A stretch of 10,899 nt of DNA from Candidatus Kerfeldbacteria bacterium (GCA_903867845.1 CAIPSZ010000117.1:1-10899); one strand, 5' to 3'; positions 6,075-10,397 are shown, counted from the first letter of the stretch. The notes: a model not told the origin generated them from the sequence alone. A program made the numbers and translations.

Positions 6075-6809
6075 TTACGATTTTGGCAGGTAGAGTAGTG
6101 GGTCAAGCCAATCCACAAGCGCGCCTTTGGTACTCACGTACCCTTTCCACACAATGACCGTCCCTTTGTGCAGGCTGAAGTGCAGGTGCTTGCGCTCCCC
6201 ATCAGTCTCGGTTGAGTAGCCTTTCCCGAGCACGGCAAACTTCGTTCCGGCGTTCAGTGTGGTGCCAACCTTTGCGGATATCGATGCCAGACGGAGATGC
6301 CCGTAGAGCGCGGTCACGGTTTGCCCGGCGACTACGCACTGCTGGACCATAACCCCGCCGTAGCCCGAGACGTACTGGCTGGCACGGACCTTGCCCGTGC
6401 ACGCTGCAACAACTGGCACGTCGATATTCGCCTCGCCCGGGAACGTTTCAAAATCTACCGCCGTGTGGTAGCCGGTGAACCGTTCGGGTTGGACCGGCGA
6501 GTGCTGCGGTGTGACGTACGTACCAAAAAATTTCTTGGTGATGCGCTGGGTTGGCTGATCAAGAGGACTCGTTAGTGCTGCAGCTGGTGCATTGACGTTG
6601 ACCACGGGCGCAGGTGCGGTGTTCACATTCACGAATTGCGCGGTGTTTACATTCGCTACTGGCGCAGCATTCGTATTCACGTTTACCGCAACGTTTGCAT
6701 TGCTCGTTACCACTGGGGCATTCACCGTGTTCACAACTGATTTCGACGTGCACGCCGCTAGCACAACGACGCTCGTCAAAATGCAGCCAAGCAAAAGCGT
6801 GCGTCGCAT
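6075..6809 (-). CDS. M23-family metallopeptidase lipoprotein
   Basis: A putative peptidoglycan endopeptidase (LytM/NlpD fold) of 244 aa, exported and lipid-anchored. It has a signal peptide with lipobox LAAC (Cys20), a long Asn/Val/Thr linker (about 30-76) and an M23 domain (about 88-240). The zinc ligands look intact: His115 and Asp119 in GYHTAVDF, and His210 in KHLHF, with the supporting His171 in LYGHL. It likely trims or remodels the wall. The start is the ATG at 6809, one base after the cobO stop. The TTG at 6821 would overlap cobO and only adds four residues. It is co-transcribed with cobO and probably translationally coupled, since no well-placed SD is present. The pairing with cobO has no obvious functional link. 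Confidence 0.92.
   Translation of the reverse strand: MRRTLLLGCILTSVVVLAACTSKSVVNTVNAPVVTSNANVAVNVNTNAAPVANVNTAQFVNVNTAPAPVVNVNAPAAALTSPLDQPTQRITKKFFGTYVTPQHSPVQPERFTGYHTAVDFETFPGEANIDVPVVAACTGKVRASQYVSGYGGVMVQQCVVAGQTVTALYGHLRLASISAKVGTTLNAGTKFAVLGKGYSTETDGERKHLHFSLHKGTVIVWKGYVSTKGALVDWLDPLLYLPKS
6582..6722 (-). repeat. Asn/Val/Thr low-complexity linker repeat in the M23 gene
   Basis: It encodes repeats of the type NVNTAPAPVVNVNAP and NVNTNAAPVANVNTAQ. DUF4430 (5039-5125) and the NodB-like protein (about 4011-4061 and the C-terminal tail near 3306-3360) have shorter versions. All lie between a membrane or lipid anchor and a folded domain, or at a tail, and act as flexible spacers. Confidence 0.8.
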
Positions 6810-6810
6810 G

Positions 6811-7398
6811 CTAGTAGTCAATCCCCTTCACCGCAATGAAGCCTTTGTAGTACGGGTGCTTCACCATGCGCATCTCGGTCACCACGTCGCAGTACTTCAG
6901 AACTGCGGGGAACTTCTGGTGCCCAGTAAGTACGAGGTGGACGTGTTTCGCTTTGGGGTGCGTGGCTCGCTTCTTGAGCAGAGCAATCAGCGCTGAGACC
7001 GGAAAGAGCTTTTGCTCTAAACAGGAAATGACTTCATCCAGAACTATGAGCTTGTACTTTCCAGAACTGATGTGCGCCCAGGCAAGGTTCAGCGCCCGCT
7101 TCGCTGCCAGCTGGTGCTGGCGCAGGTGCTTGCGATCGCCCAGGATGCCCACGAAACCTTCGCCGTGCACTTCCACATCAACGCCGAGCTTCCGCAGGGT
7201 ATCCCGCTCGCCCGAAGGCCAGGCGTTGCTCTTGTAGAACTGCAGGAAGAGGACTTTCCAACCATACCCAGCCGCCCGTGTGGCTACCCCAATGCCAGCC
7301 GTGGTTTTCCCCTTCCCATCACCAACATAGGCAATGGTCAGGCCATGCGGGAAGGGTTTCAGGGGTTTTTGGGCTTTGCGCTTGACAGGAATAAGCAT
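6811..7398 (-). CDS. cobO: Corrinoid adenosyltransferase (CobO/BtuR/CobA type)
   Basis: This enzyme transfers adenosyl from ATP to Co(I) corrinoid, making adenosylcobalamin, in the cytoplasm. It is 195 aa, the normal family length. The P-loop GDGKGKTTAG is at 26-35, followed by KVLFLQFYK (48-56), the Walker-B-like LIVLDEV (117-123), LVLTG (155-159) and the C-terminal GIDY that also ends E. coli BtuR. The segment that in Salmonella CobA carries Phe91 and Trp93 (GFTW) reads GEGFVGILGD (79-88), so the Phe is kept and the Trp is Gly. The start is the ATG at 7398. The frame stays open to 7530, but that extension covers the promoter. The gene heads an operon with the M23 gene and lies about 1.6 kb upstream of the riboswitch-controlled DUF4430/DUF6580 pair on the same strand. 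Confidence 0.93.
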   Translation of the reverse strand: MLIPVKRKAQKPLKPFPHGLTIAYVGDGKGKTTAGIGVATRAAGYGWKVLFLQFYKSNAWPSGERDTLRKLGVDVEVHGEGFVGILGDRKHLRQHQLAAKRALNLAWAHISSGKYKLIVLDEVISCLEQKLFPVSALIALLKKRATHPKAKHVHLVLTGHQKFPAVLKYCDVVTEMRMVKHPYYKGFIAVKGIDY

Positions 7399-7410
7399 CC
7401 CCTGTAGGGT
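7382..7410 (+). promoter_or_regulatory. Promoter of the putative small RNA, opposing cobO
   Basis: TTGACA (7382-7387), a 17-nt spacer and TAGGGT (7405-7410). It overlaps the start of cobO. Its -10 overlaps the -10 of the opposing cobO promoter at TAGGGTA (7405-7411), so the two cannot be occupied together. Confidence 0.55.
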
Positions 7411-7434
7411 ACGGAAACGAAACAGAATTGACAA
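7406..7434 (-). promoter_or_regulatory. cobO promoter, near-leaderless
   Basis: On the minus strand: TTGTCA (7429-7434), a 17-nt spacer and TACCCT (7406-7411). The cobO ATG (7398) is 8 nt past the -10 box, so the mRNA would have at most a one-base leader. Confidence 0.6.
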
Positions 7435-7512
7435 ATCGTTCAGTGACGTCCCGCGAAGTTCTTGGCCTGTTCCCCCTCCCCCCCAGGCTGAGTTCCGAGC
7501 GGGACTTTTTTT
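7417..7512 (+). ncRNA. Putative structured small RNA with C-rich apical loop
   Basis: A unit of about 96 nt between a promoter (7382-7410) and a T7 tract (7506-7512), with no plausible reading frame. The 3' half folds into a long hairpin: GTCCCGC (7448-7454) with GCGGGAC (7499-7505), an asymmetric internal region (GAAGTT / TTCCGA), then CTTGGCCTG (7461-7469) with CAGGCTGAG (7484-7492). The apical loop TTCCCCCTCCCCCC contains CCTCC, complementary to the SD core GGAGG. C-rich loops of this type are used by some Firmicutes small RNAs to block ribosome binding sites. It is divergent from cobO. It might instead be only a long terminator; it does not resemble SRP RNA, tmRNA or RNase P. Confidence 0.5.
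7448..7512 (+). terminator. Long-hairpin intrinsic terminator of the putative small RNA
   Basis: The stem GTCCCGC/GCGGGAC encloses a second 9-bp helix and is followed by seven consecutive T. It is a strong terminator pattern for rightward transcription. Confidence 0.75.
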
Positions 7513-7596
7513 ACCCAACCGACGCCACACGAACGAGTGATTTACATAGTACTTTCCTTTTCCCCTGGAGATAGTCGATTACAAGGTCTCTGTTCA

Positions 7597-7641
7597 CCCC
7601 TCTCAGAGCTCCCTTGCCAAAGACTTCTCTGGGGGTTTTTT
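7597..7641 (+). terminator. Intrinsic terminator with bulged stem
   Basis: CCCC, a 3-nt bulge and CAGAG (7597-7608) pair with CTCTG and GGGG (7627-7635), followed by six T. The loop is 18 nt. No gene or clear promoter is seen directly upstream on the plus strand. Confidence 0.6.
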
Positions 7642-7707
7642 CTTCGTGGTGTACACTGAATGCACAAACACACACCCCCTCATTTGTTTCTCCTTTTATT
7701 GGAACCG

Positions 7708-7742
7708 CCAGGCCGTTCGACAGTCGGCCTGGTCTATTTTTT
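7708..7742 (+). terminator. Strong intrinsic terminator without a gene
   Basis: CCAGGCCG (7708-7715), a 9-nt loop and CGGCCTGG (7725-7732) form a perfect 8-bp stem, followed by TCTATTTTTT. A TACACT box at 7652-7657 could start a transcript of roughly 75 nt, but no -35 is evident. Confidence 0.85.
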
Positions 7743-7765
7743 ACAGGTTGACGTATACTGGAAGA

Positions 7766-7915
7766 AAGAAACCCCTTCATTGCATTCTCCTTCGACGTTC
7801 CGCCAACGAAGTTCGCGATGGAACGCGCCGAAAGCCAAGGACTTCGCCCTTTCCTACCAGCCGTTGTTAATGGAGTATCTCACCTCCCTGTAGCGATACA
7901 GGGAGGCTATTTTTT
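7766..7915 (+). ncRNA. Possible small RNA or degenerate small gene
   Basis: A unit between a TATACT -10 box (7754-7759, followed by GGAAGAAAGAAA as in other array promoters; no good -35) and the terminator ending at 7915. A 38-codon frame from a TTG at 7780 ends at a TAG (7891-7893) within the terminator hairpin, much as the gene at 8866 ends inside its terminator. It has no ATG of useful position and no SD, so an untranslated RNA or a decayed gene is at least as likely. Confidence 0.3.
7883..7915 (+). terminator. Strong intrinsic terminator with GCGA tetraloop
   Basis: CCTCCCTGTA and TACAGGGAGG form a perfect 10-bp stem closed by GCGA (a GNRA loop), followed by CTATTTTTT. It lies 10 nt before the -35 box of the next gene. 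Confidence 0.92.
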
Positions 7916-7925
7916 ACGCCAATCC

Positions 7926-7954
7926 TTGACACCAAACGCATGGCGTGCTACTAT
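7926..7954 (+). promoter_or_regulatory. Consensus promoter of the 43-aa gene
   Basis: TTGACA (7926-7931), a 17-nt spacer and TACTAT (7949-7954) with a preceding TGC (extended -10). TGGC and GCCA flank the -10 box as a short inverted repeat. Confidence 0.85.
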
Positions 7955-7981
7955 TGCCAGTTCACTTTTGAACACCTTTTT

Positions 7982-8113
7982 ATGGACCAACTTTACGAAC
8001 AAGCCTCGCGGCTAACGGAGGATCGCCCTGAGCTCAATGCGCTCGAGGTTCTCCAAGCCCTGAGCAATCTGCACGCCGAATTGGACAAGCACAGCGAGTC
8101 CGAGAACGCGTAA
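7982..8113 (+). CDS. Small acidic helical protein, 43 aa, unknown
   Basis: This short frame reads MDQLYEQASRLTEDRPELNA, then LEVLQALSNLHAELDKHSES and ENA. It is acidic, rich in Leu, Glu and Ala with heptad-like spacing, and probably one or two amphipathic helices. It sits exactly between a consensus promoter (predicted start near 7961, leader about 20 nt) and a strong terminator 8 nt after its TAA, which is the main evidence that it is real. Unlike its neighbours it has no SD, only CACCTTTTT before the ATG. I do not recognise a family. It is the first translated member of the small-gene array. Confidence 0.65.
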   Translation: MDQLYEQASRLTEDRPELNALEVLQALSNLHAELDKHSESENA

Positions 8114-8121
8114 GGCCCAAT

Positions 8122-8152
8122 CACCCGCCCAACCCGGCGGGTGTTGCGTTTT
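8122..8152 (+). terminator. Terminator of the 43-aa gene
   Basis: CACCCGCC (8122-8129), a 6-nt loop and GGCGGGTG (8136-8143), then TTGCGTTTT. The tail doubles as the -35 box (TTGCGT) of the next promoter. Confidence 0.85.
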
Positions 8153-8172
8153 ACCCCAGGGTTCCGTATAGT
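8144..8172 (+). promoter_or_regulatory. Promoter of the 70-aa gene
   Basis: TTGCGT (8144-8149), a 17-nt spacer and TATAGT (8167-8172). The -35 starts on the base directly after the preceding terminator stem. The leader to the ATG at 8210 would be about 31 nt. Confidence 0.7.
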
Positions 8173-8209
8173 GTGGCCACAAAAGGTAAAACAAACACAA
8201 GGATACACC

Positions 8210-8422
8210 ATGAATCTAGAAGCTTTGTACGCGTTCTGTGCGGATCCGGACATTACCGACCAGCAGGTACTCCAACGCATCGTGGAACTCAAGCGCGCGA
8301 AACTTGACTTCACCGAAGACGAGGAAGACAAGATCTGCGCAATTCTCAAGCGGTGCAAGCGTATCGACCTGGCAGAAAAATGCTGCCGGAATCTCAAACG
8401 GCACCGGGCGCTCCCCCGCTAG
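8210..8422 (+). CDS. Small Cys-containing charged protein, 70 aa, unknown
   Basis: It begins MNLEALYAFCADPDITDQQV, and the predicted structure is all helical. A central acidic stretch (TEDEEDK, 35-41) is followed by a basic C-terminus (KRCKRIDLAEKCCRNLKRHR, 47-66). Five cysteines (10, 43, 49, 58, 59) might bind metal or form disulfides, but there is no classical zinc-finger spacing. The SD AAGGA (8199-8203) is 6 nt before the ATG. The frame stays open upstream to 8141, but that part covers the promoter. It has its own promoter and terminator. I do not recognise a family; the basic tail would suit nucleic-acid or ribosome contact, which is only a guess. Confidence 0.85.
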   Translation: MNLEALYAFCADPDITDQQVLQRIVELKRAKLDFTEDEEDKICAILKRCKRIDLAEKCCRNLKRHRALPR

Positions 8423-8427
8423 CTCGT

Positions 8428-8457
8428 ACTCCCGCCCACCCGGACGGGAGTCTTCTT
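8428..8457 (+). terminator. Terminator of the 70-aa gene
   Basis: ACTCCCG (8428-8434), a 10-nt loop and CGGGAGT (8445-8451), then CTTCTTG. The T-tract merges into TTGACA of the next promoter. Confidence 0.8.
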
Positions 8458-8489
8458 GACATGCTCACTGGCCCACACTATGCTGTGGG
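8456..8489 (+). promoter_or_regulatory. Promoter of the 69-aa gene with inverted repeat over the -10 box
   Basis: TTGACA (8456-8461), a 17-nt spacer and TATGCT (8479-8484). The -10 lies inside an inverted repeat, CCCACA (8472-8477), 6 nt, TGTGGG (8484-8489), extendable with GG/CC. This placement is typical of a repressor operator, but no regulator is identified. Confidence 0.75.
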
Positions 8490-8570
8490 GCCCACCGTAC
8501 ATTCGCATGCCTGGCATAGGAACCACTAGGCATAACCTCGAATAGGAAGCGCCATAGTGAAAGGCGCACC
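8490..8570 (+). promoter_or_regulatory. Structured 80-nt leader of the 69-aa gene
   Basis: This is the longest leader in the array. ATGCCT (8507-8512) can pair with AGGCAT (8528-8533), or ATGCC with the nearer GGCAT. GCGCC (8549-8553) pairs with GGCGC (8563-8567), which holds part of the SD GAAAGG (8559-8564). It may control translation by hiding the ribosome binding site. Confidence 0.4.
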
Positions 8571-8780
8571 ATGATTGTACATTGCATTCTCACGCTCATC
8601 GAGCCGACTATTGATGGGCAACGCTGGGACAAACTCGTCATCCCCTGGGACAATGGCACAGTCCACGGGCCTGACCTGCAAGTCCCCATCCAGTGGGCAG
8701 TAACGCGGGATTTTGCGCTGAGCATACTCCCCGGCCTCACGGATCTCACCGACGCCCACATTGAAGTGGTCGTCCAGTAA
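8571..8780 (+). CDS. Small protein, 69 aa, unknown
   Basis: It begins MIVHCILTLIEPTIDGQRWD and looks like a compact beta-rich domain, with hydrophobic strands at 2-11, 22-26, 38-44 and 63-69. Tryptophans sit at 19, 26 and 42, and an acidic turn (PGLTDLTDAHIE) lies near the end. There is no signal peptide or membrane helix. The SD GAAAGG ends 6 nt before the ATG and may be partly sequestered in a hairpin. The gene has a consensus promoter with an operator-like repeat and a strong terminator 10 nt after its TAA. I do not recognise a family. Regulated expression is suggested by the leader and repeat, not by the protein itself. Confidence 0.8.
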   Translation: MIVHCILTLIEPTIDGQRWDKLVIPWDNGTVHGPDLQVPIQWAVTRDFALSILPGLTDLTDAHIEVVVQ

Positions 8781-8790
8781 CGTAGCTCTT

Positions 8791-8820
8791 GCCCTCCACG
8801 CTTTTGGAGGGCTTTTCTTT
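8791..8820 (+). terminator. Terminator of the 69-aa gene
   Basis: GCCCTCCA (8791-8798), a 6-nt loop and TGGAGGGC (8805-8812), then TTTTCTTT. It is a perfect 8-bp stem. Confidence 0.92.
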
Positions 8821-8841
8821 ATACCAAAGTGTTTTACACTT
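8813..8841 (+). promoter_or_regulatory. Promoter of the 68-aa gene with inverted repeat
   Basis: The -10 box is TACACT (8835-8840). The best -35 is TTTTCT (8813-8818, 16-nt spacer), formed by the preceding T-tract, and is weak. The inverted repeat AAGTGT-TTT-ACACTT (8827-8841) overlaps the -10. Confidence 0.5.
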
Positions 8842-8865
8842 CAGTCAATACCAAAGGAGGTTGCC

Positions 8866-9072
8866 ATGACCTGGCTCATTCCCGAAGGCGAGCGTTCATT
8901 CACCGCAAAAGTCTCCCGCTTCGATGATCCCAAGGCAAATCGCGTGCTCACCACCAAAGCACTGTCGTGGGAAACGGCCCGAGCCTACTTTGCTCAGCAC
9001 CTCGAACCGAACGAGTACATCTGGGACTGCTGCGATAATGGCGCGTGCACGCCGACGAAACCACCCTCATGA
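8866..9072 (+). CDS. Small Cys-rich-tailed protein, 68 aa, unknown
   Basis: It begins MTWLIPEGERSFTAKVSRFD. The N-terminal half looks like a beta-hairpin, followed by a helix (about 34-46, SWETARAYFAQHL) and a C-terminal YIWDCCDNGACTP (51-63) with cysteines 55, 56 and 61 that could bind metal or form a disulfide. A near-perfect SD, AAAGGAGG (8853-8860), lies 5 nt before the ATG. The upstream open frame back to 8761 lies over the previous terminator and promoter and is rejected. Unusually, the last codons and the TGA lie within the terminator hairpin (9059-9088). I do not recognise a family. Confidence 0.88.
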   Translation: MTWLIPEGERSFTAKVSRFDDPKANRVLTTKALSWETARAYFAQHLEPNEYIWDCCDNGACTPTKPPS

Positions 9073-9091
9073 TCCTACGAGGGTGGTTCTT
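9059..9091 (+). terminator. Terminator enclosing the stop codon of the 68-aa gene
   Basis: AACCACCCTC (9059-9068), a 10-nt loop holding the TGA stop (9070-9072) and GAGGGTGGTT (9079-9088), then CTTC. The stem is a perfect 10 bp, but the T-tract is short. Confidence 0.75.
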
Positions 9092-9098
9092 CATACCC

Positions 9099-9126
9099 TT
9101 GACGCAGTCGCCACGGTGGGTAGGCT
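9099..9126 (+). promoter_or_regulatory. Promoter of the 114-aa membrane protein gene
   Basis: TTGACG (9099-9104), a 16-nt spacer and TAGGCT (9121-9126), followed by GGTAGCAGAAAA. The -10 and early transcribed bases resemble those at 9595 and 10494. Confidence 0.6.
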
Positions 9127-9171
9127 GGTAGCAGAAAACCAACACACCTTGGACATTGCACGGAGGCAAAC

Positions 9172-9516
9172 ATGGTACATACTTTACTTCGCATTGTAGA
9201 AATTGGCATTGGGGGTTACCTTGGCATCGCCATCCTCATGGTACCGTGCCGACTGCTCGGCGTGATGGTCTGGCCCATGCACGTCATGTCGCACGACCGT
9301 GACTCCGAGACACTGCTCCCCATGTCGATTCGACGGATGTGTCGGGAACCCATCCCTTCCCGACTCTACTGGGGCATTTTCTTCGCCTCACCCTTTCTCT
9401 TCTTTGGCGGGATCTTCGTCTGGATGGCCTACGGCATGATCAAGCAGTGGGCAAGAATCACGCATCGCCTGTACGCGCAATCACCGAGCGCGCAAAGCGA
9501 AGAGTCTGTTGCCTAA
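9172..9516 (+). CDS. Small two-helix membrane protein, 114 aa, unknown
   Basis: It has two hydrophobic segments (about 11-34 and 65-90) joined by a charged loop (MSHDRDSETLLPMSIRRMCR, 39-58), and a polar Ser/Gln/Glu tail (101-114). The basic residues in the loop and after the second helix (KQWARITHR) suggest both lie in the cytoplasm, but topology is uncertain. The SD CGGAGG (9161-9166) is 5 nt before the ATG. It has its own promoter and a strong terminator 5 nt after its TAA. I do not recognise a family. It is the largest protein of the plus-strand array. Confidence 0.85.
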   Translation: MVHTLLRIVEIGIGGYLGIAILMVPCRLLGVMVWPMHVMSHDRDSETLLPMSIRRMCREPIPSRLYWGIFFASPFLFFGGIFVWMAYGMIKQWARITHRLYAQSPSAQSEESVA

Positions 9517-9521
9517 ACGCC

Positions 9522-9555
9522 AAGCCGTTCCCCTTTGGAACGGCTTTTCTTTTTC
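9522..9555 (+). terminator. Strong terminator of the 114-aa gene
   Basis: AAGCCGTTCC (9522-9531), a 5-nt loop and GGAACGGCTT (9537-9546), then TTCTTTTTC. It is a perfect 10-bp stem. Confidence 0.95.
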
Positions 9556-9572
9556 TCCCCGGCCCGAACTAC

Positions 9573-9600
9573 TTGTGCATACAAACGTTCATGCTAAGCT
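9573..9600 (+). promoter_or_regulatory. Promoter of the 51-aa gene
   Basis: TTGTGC (9573-9578), a 16-nt spacer and an extended -10, TGCTAAGCT (-10 box 9595-9600), followed by GGCCGCAAAGAAA. It is closely matched by the promoter at 10472-10499. Confidence 0.65.
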
Positions 9601-9632
9601 GGCCGCAAAGAAAGTGCATGCAAAGGAGGAAA

Positions 9633-9788
9633 ATGTACATTGCAGGAATAGGCTTTGCACTCGTTGGCCTAGTTGGGATGTGGTATAGCAAGCGTAAAGG
9701 CCAAGAAATCACCTTCGTCATTAGTGCGATCCTTGGAACCGTAGGTGCGGCGATGTGTATCCTCAACCTCTTAGGCAAAACGCCTTGA
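9633..9788 (+). CDS. Small hydrophobic hairpin membrane protein, 51 aa, unknown
   Basis: The sequence opens MYIAGIGFALVGLVGMWYSK, has a basic turn RKGQE, then a second hydrophobic stretch (TFVISAILGTVGAAMCILNLL, 26-46) and ends GKTP. It is a Gly/Ala-rich helical hairpin with a basic loop, as in small membrane proteins that modulate larger complexes or in some type I toxins; neither role is shown. The start is the ATG at 9633 after AAAGGAGG (9622-9629), 3 nt away. An in-frame ATG at 9618 would precede the SD. It has its own promoter and terminator. No antisense RNA promoter typical of a type I toxin-antitoxin pair is evident. Confidence 0.8.
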   Translation: MYIAGIGFALVGLVGMWYSKRKGQEITFVISAILGTVGAAMCILNLLGKTP

Positions 9789-9797
9789 CTACAAACC

Positions 9798-9826
9798 AGA
9801 GCGGACCTCCCCGGTCCGCTCTTCTT
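9798..9826 (+). terminator. Terminator of the 51-aa gene; copy 1 of a repeated hairpin
   Basis: AGAGCGGACC (9798-9807), a TCCCC loop and GGTCCGCTCT (9813-9822), then TCTT. It is a perfect 10-bp stem with a short T-tract. The 28 bases from 9799 match 10446-10473 at 25 positions. Confidence 0.85.
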
Positions 9827-9833
9827 CACAATG

Positions 9834-9860
9834 AAAAAGAGTGGACTGAATCCACTCTTT
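9834..9860 (-). terminator. Terminator of the minus-strand membrane protein gene
   Basis: On the minus strand: AAAGAGTGGA, a 5-nt loop, TCCACTCTTT, then TTCATTG, making a perfect 10-bp stem with T-rich flank. It forms a back-to-back pair with the plus-strand terminator at 9798. Confidence 0.88.
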
Positions 9861-9889
9861 CCGGGAACGAACCTAGTGCGTGAGCGCGC

Positions 9890-10336
9890 TCAACAGCGTG
9901 CGCGACTTGTGATTGGGCATCCAGATGCAGCGCTGCTCTTCAAAGTACGGCATGGTACGTACCGTATCATCAGCACGCAGGCAATAATTTCGATGATCAG
10001 TGACAGGGATACTGCCGCCTCGCCTTCTGAAGCCAGTCCTCCGGCAGGACCGTCGCCAGTGAAGACGGCTTCGACCATTGCGCGGATCCCGTAGTGCAAA
10101 GCCTGGATAGTAAGAAATCCTCCCAGGAATACAGCGATTGCAAGGACGAGGAATCCGAATGCTTCACCTCTACGAGACGACGCCGTATCATTTGCGATGC
10201 CGAAGAATGCTGCGAGGAGAGCAAGTATTGATCCCTGCACAATCAGATCGACCGGCCAGGCTTGGGTACTCGCCAGCAGCAGCACCAAAGACATTACGAG
10301 GACGAGTATGACTACTGATTTCATCCACGAAACCAC
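9890..10336 (-). CDS. Membrane protein with four predicted helices, unknown
   Basis: This protein of 148 aa has hydrophobic segments at about 6-23, 31-48, 60-80 and 108-126, an acidic/Gly loop (TGDGPAGGLASEGE, 93-106) and a short basic tail with several Cys and Ser. I choose the GTG at 10336 because AAGGAGG lies 5 nt upstream of it; the ATG at 10324 is a second option. The frame is open to 10426, but that part is promoter and leader. Its promoter is good and its terminator perfect, so it is monocistronic. It is the only minus-strand gene in the small-gene array, and two near-identical hairpins (9799-9826 and 10446-10473) flank it in direct orientation, which suggests insertion or duplication. 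I do not recognise a family. Confidence 0.8.
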   Translation of the reverse strand: MVSWMKSVVILVLVMSLVLLLASTQAWPVDLIVQGSILALLAAFFGIANDTASSRRGEAFGFLVLAIAVFLGGFLTIQALHYGIRAMVEAVFTGDGPAGGLASEGEAAVSLSLIIEIIACVLMIRYVPCRTLKSSAASGCPITSRARC

Positions 10337-10397
10337 GATTACCTCCTTCGTCGTATTCGAGACGACGTTTGCATGGAATGTACGTTTCTTTGCAAAG

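Larger units (their letters stand above)
7513..7925 (+). other. Gene-free stretch with three tandem terminators
   Basis: No convincing protein gene lies here on either strand. Every long frame runs through terminator hairpins or lacks a ribosome binding site. The stretch contains plus-strand terminators at 7597-7641, 7708-7742 and 7883-7915, so it may encode short untranslated RNAs or be the remains of small genes that kept their terminators. Pyrimidine motifs complementary to SD sequences occur in it (CTCCTTTT at 7690-7697, CTCCTT at 7787-7792). Confidence 0.5.

Noticed and set aside
7399..7530. N-terminal extension of CobO to 7530
   Set aside because: It covers the cobO promoter and the small-RNA hairpin, and the family length is already reached from 7398.
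7511..7780. Minus-strand 89-codon frame
   Set aside because: It runs across plus-strand terminator hairpins, has no SD or promoter, and its composition follows the shadow of those hairpins.
7660..8015. Plus-strand frames of 65-77 codons across the terminators
   Set aside because: They read through one or two strong hairpin-T terminators and lack a ribosome binding site.
9573..9822. Type I toxin-antitoxin system at the 51-aa hydrophobic protein
   Set aside because: No antisense promoter or overlapping small RNA is visible, and the gene has a normal strong SD and layout like its neighbours.
9569..9829. Minus-strand 86-codon frame opposite the 51-aa gene
   Set aside because: It is the antisense shadow of a gene with its own promoter, SD and terminator.
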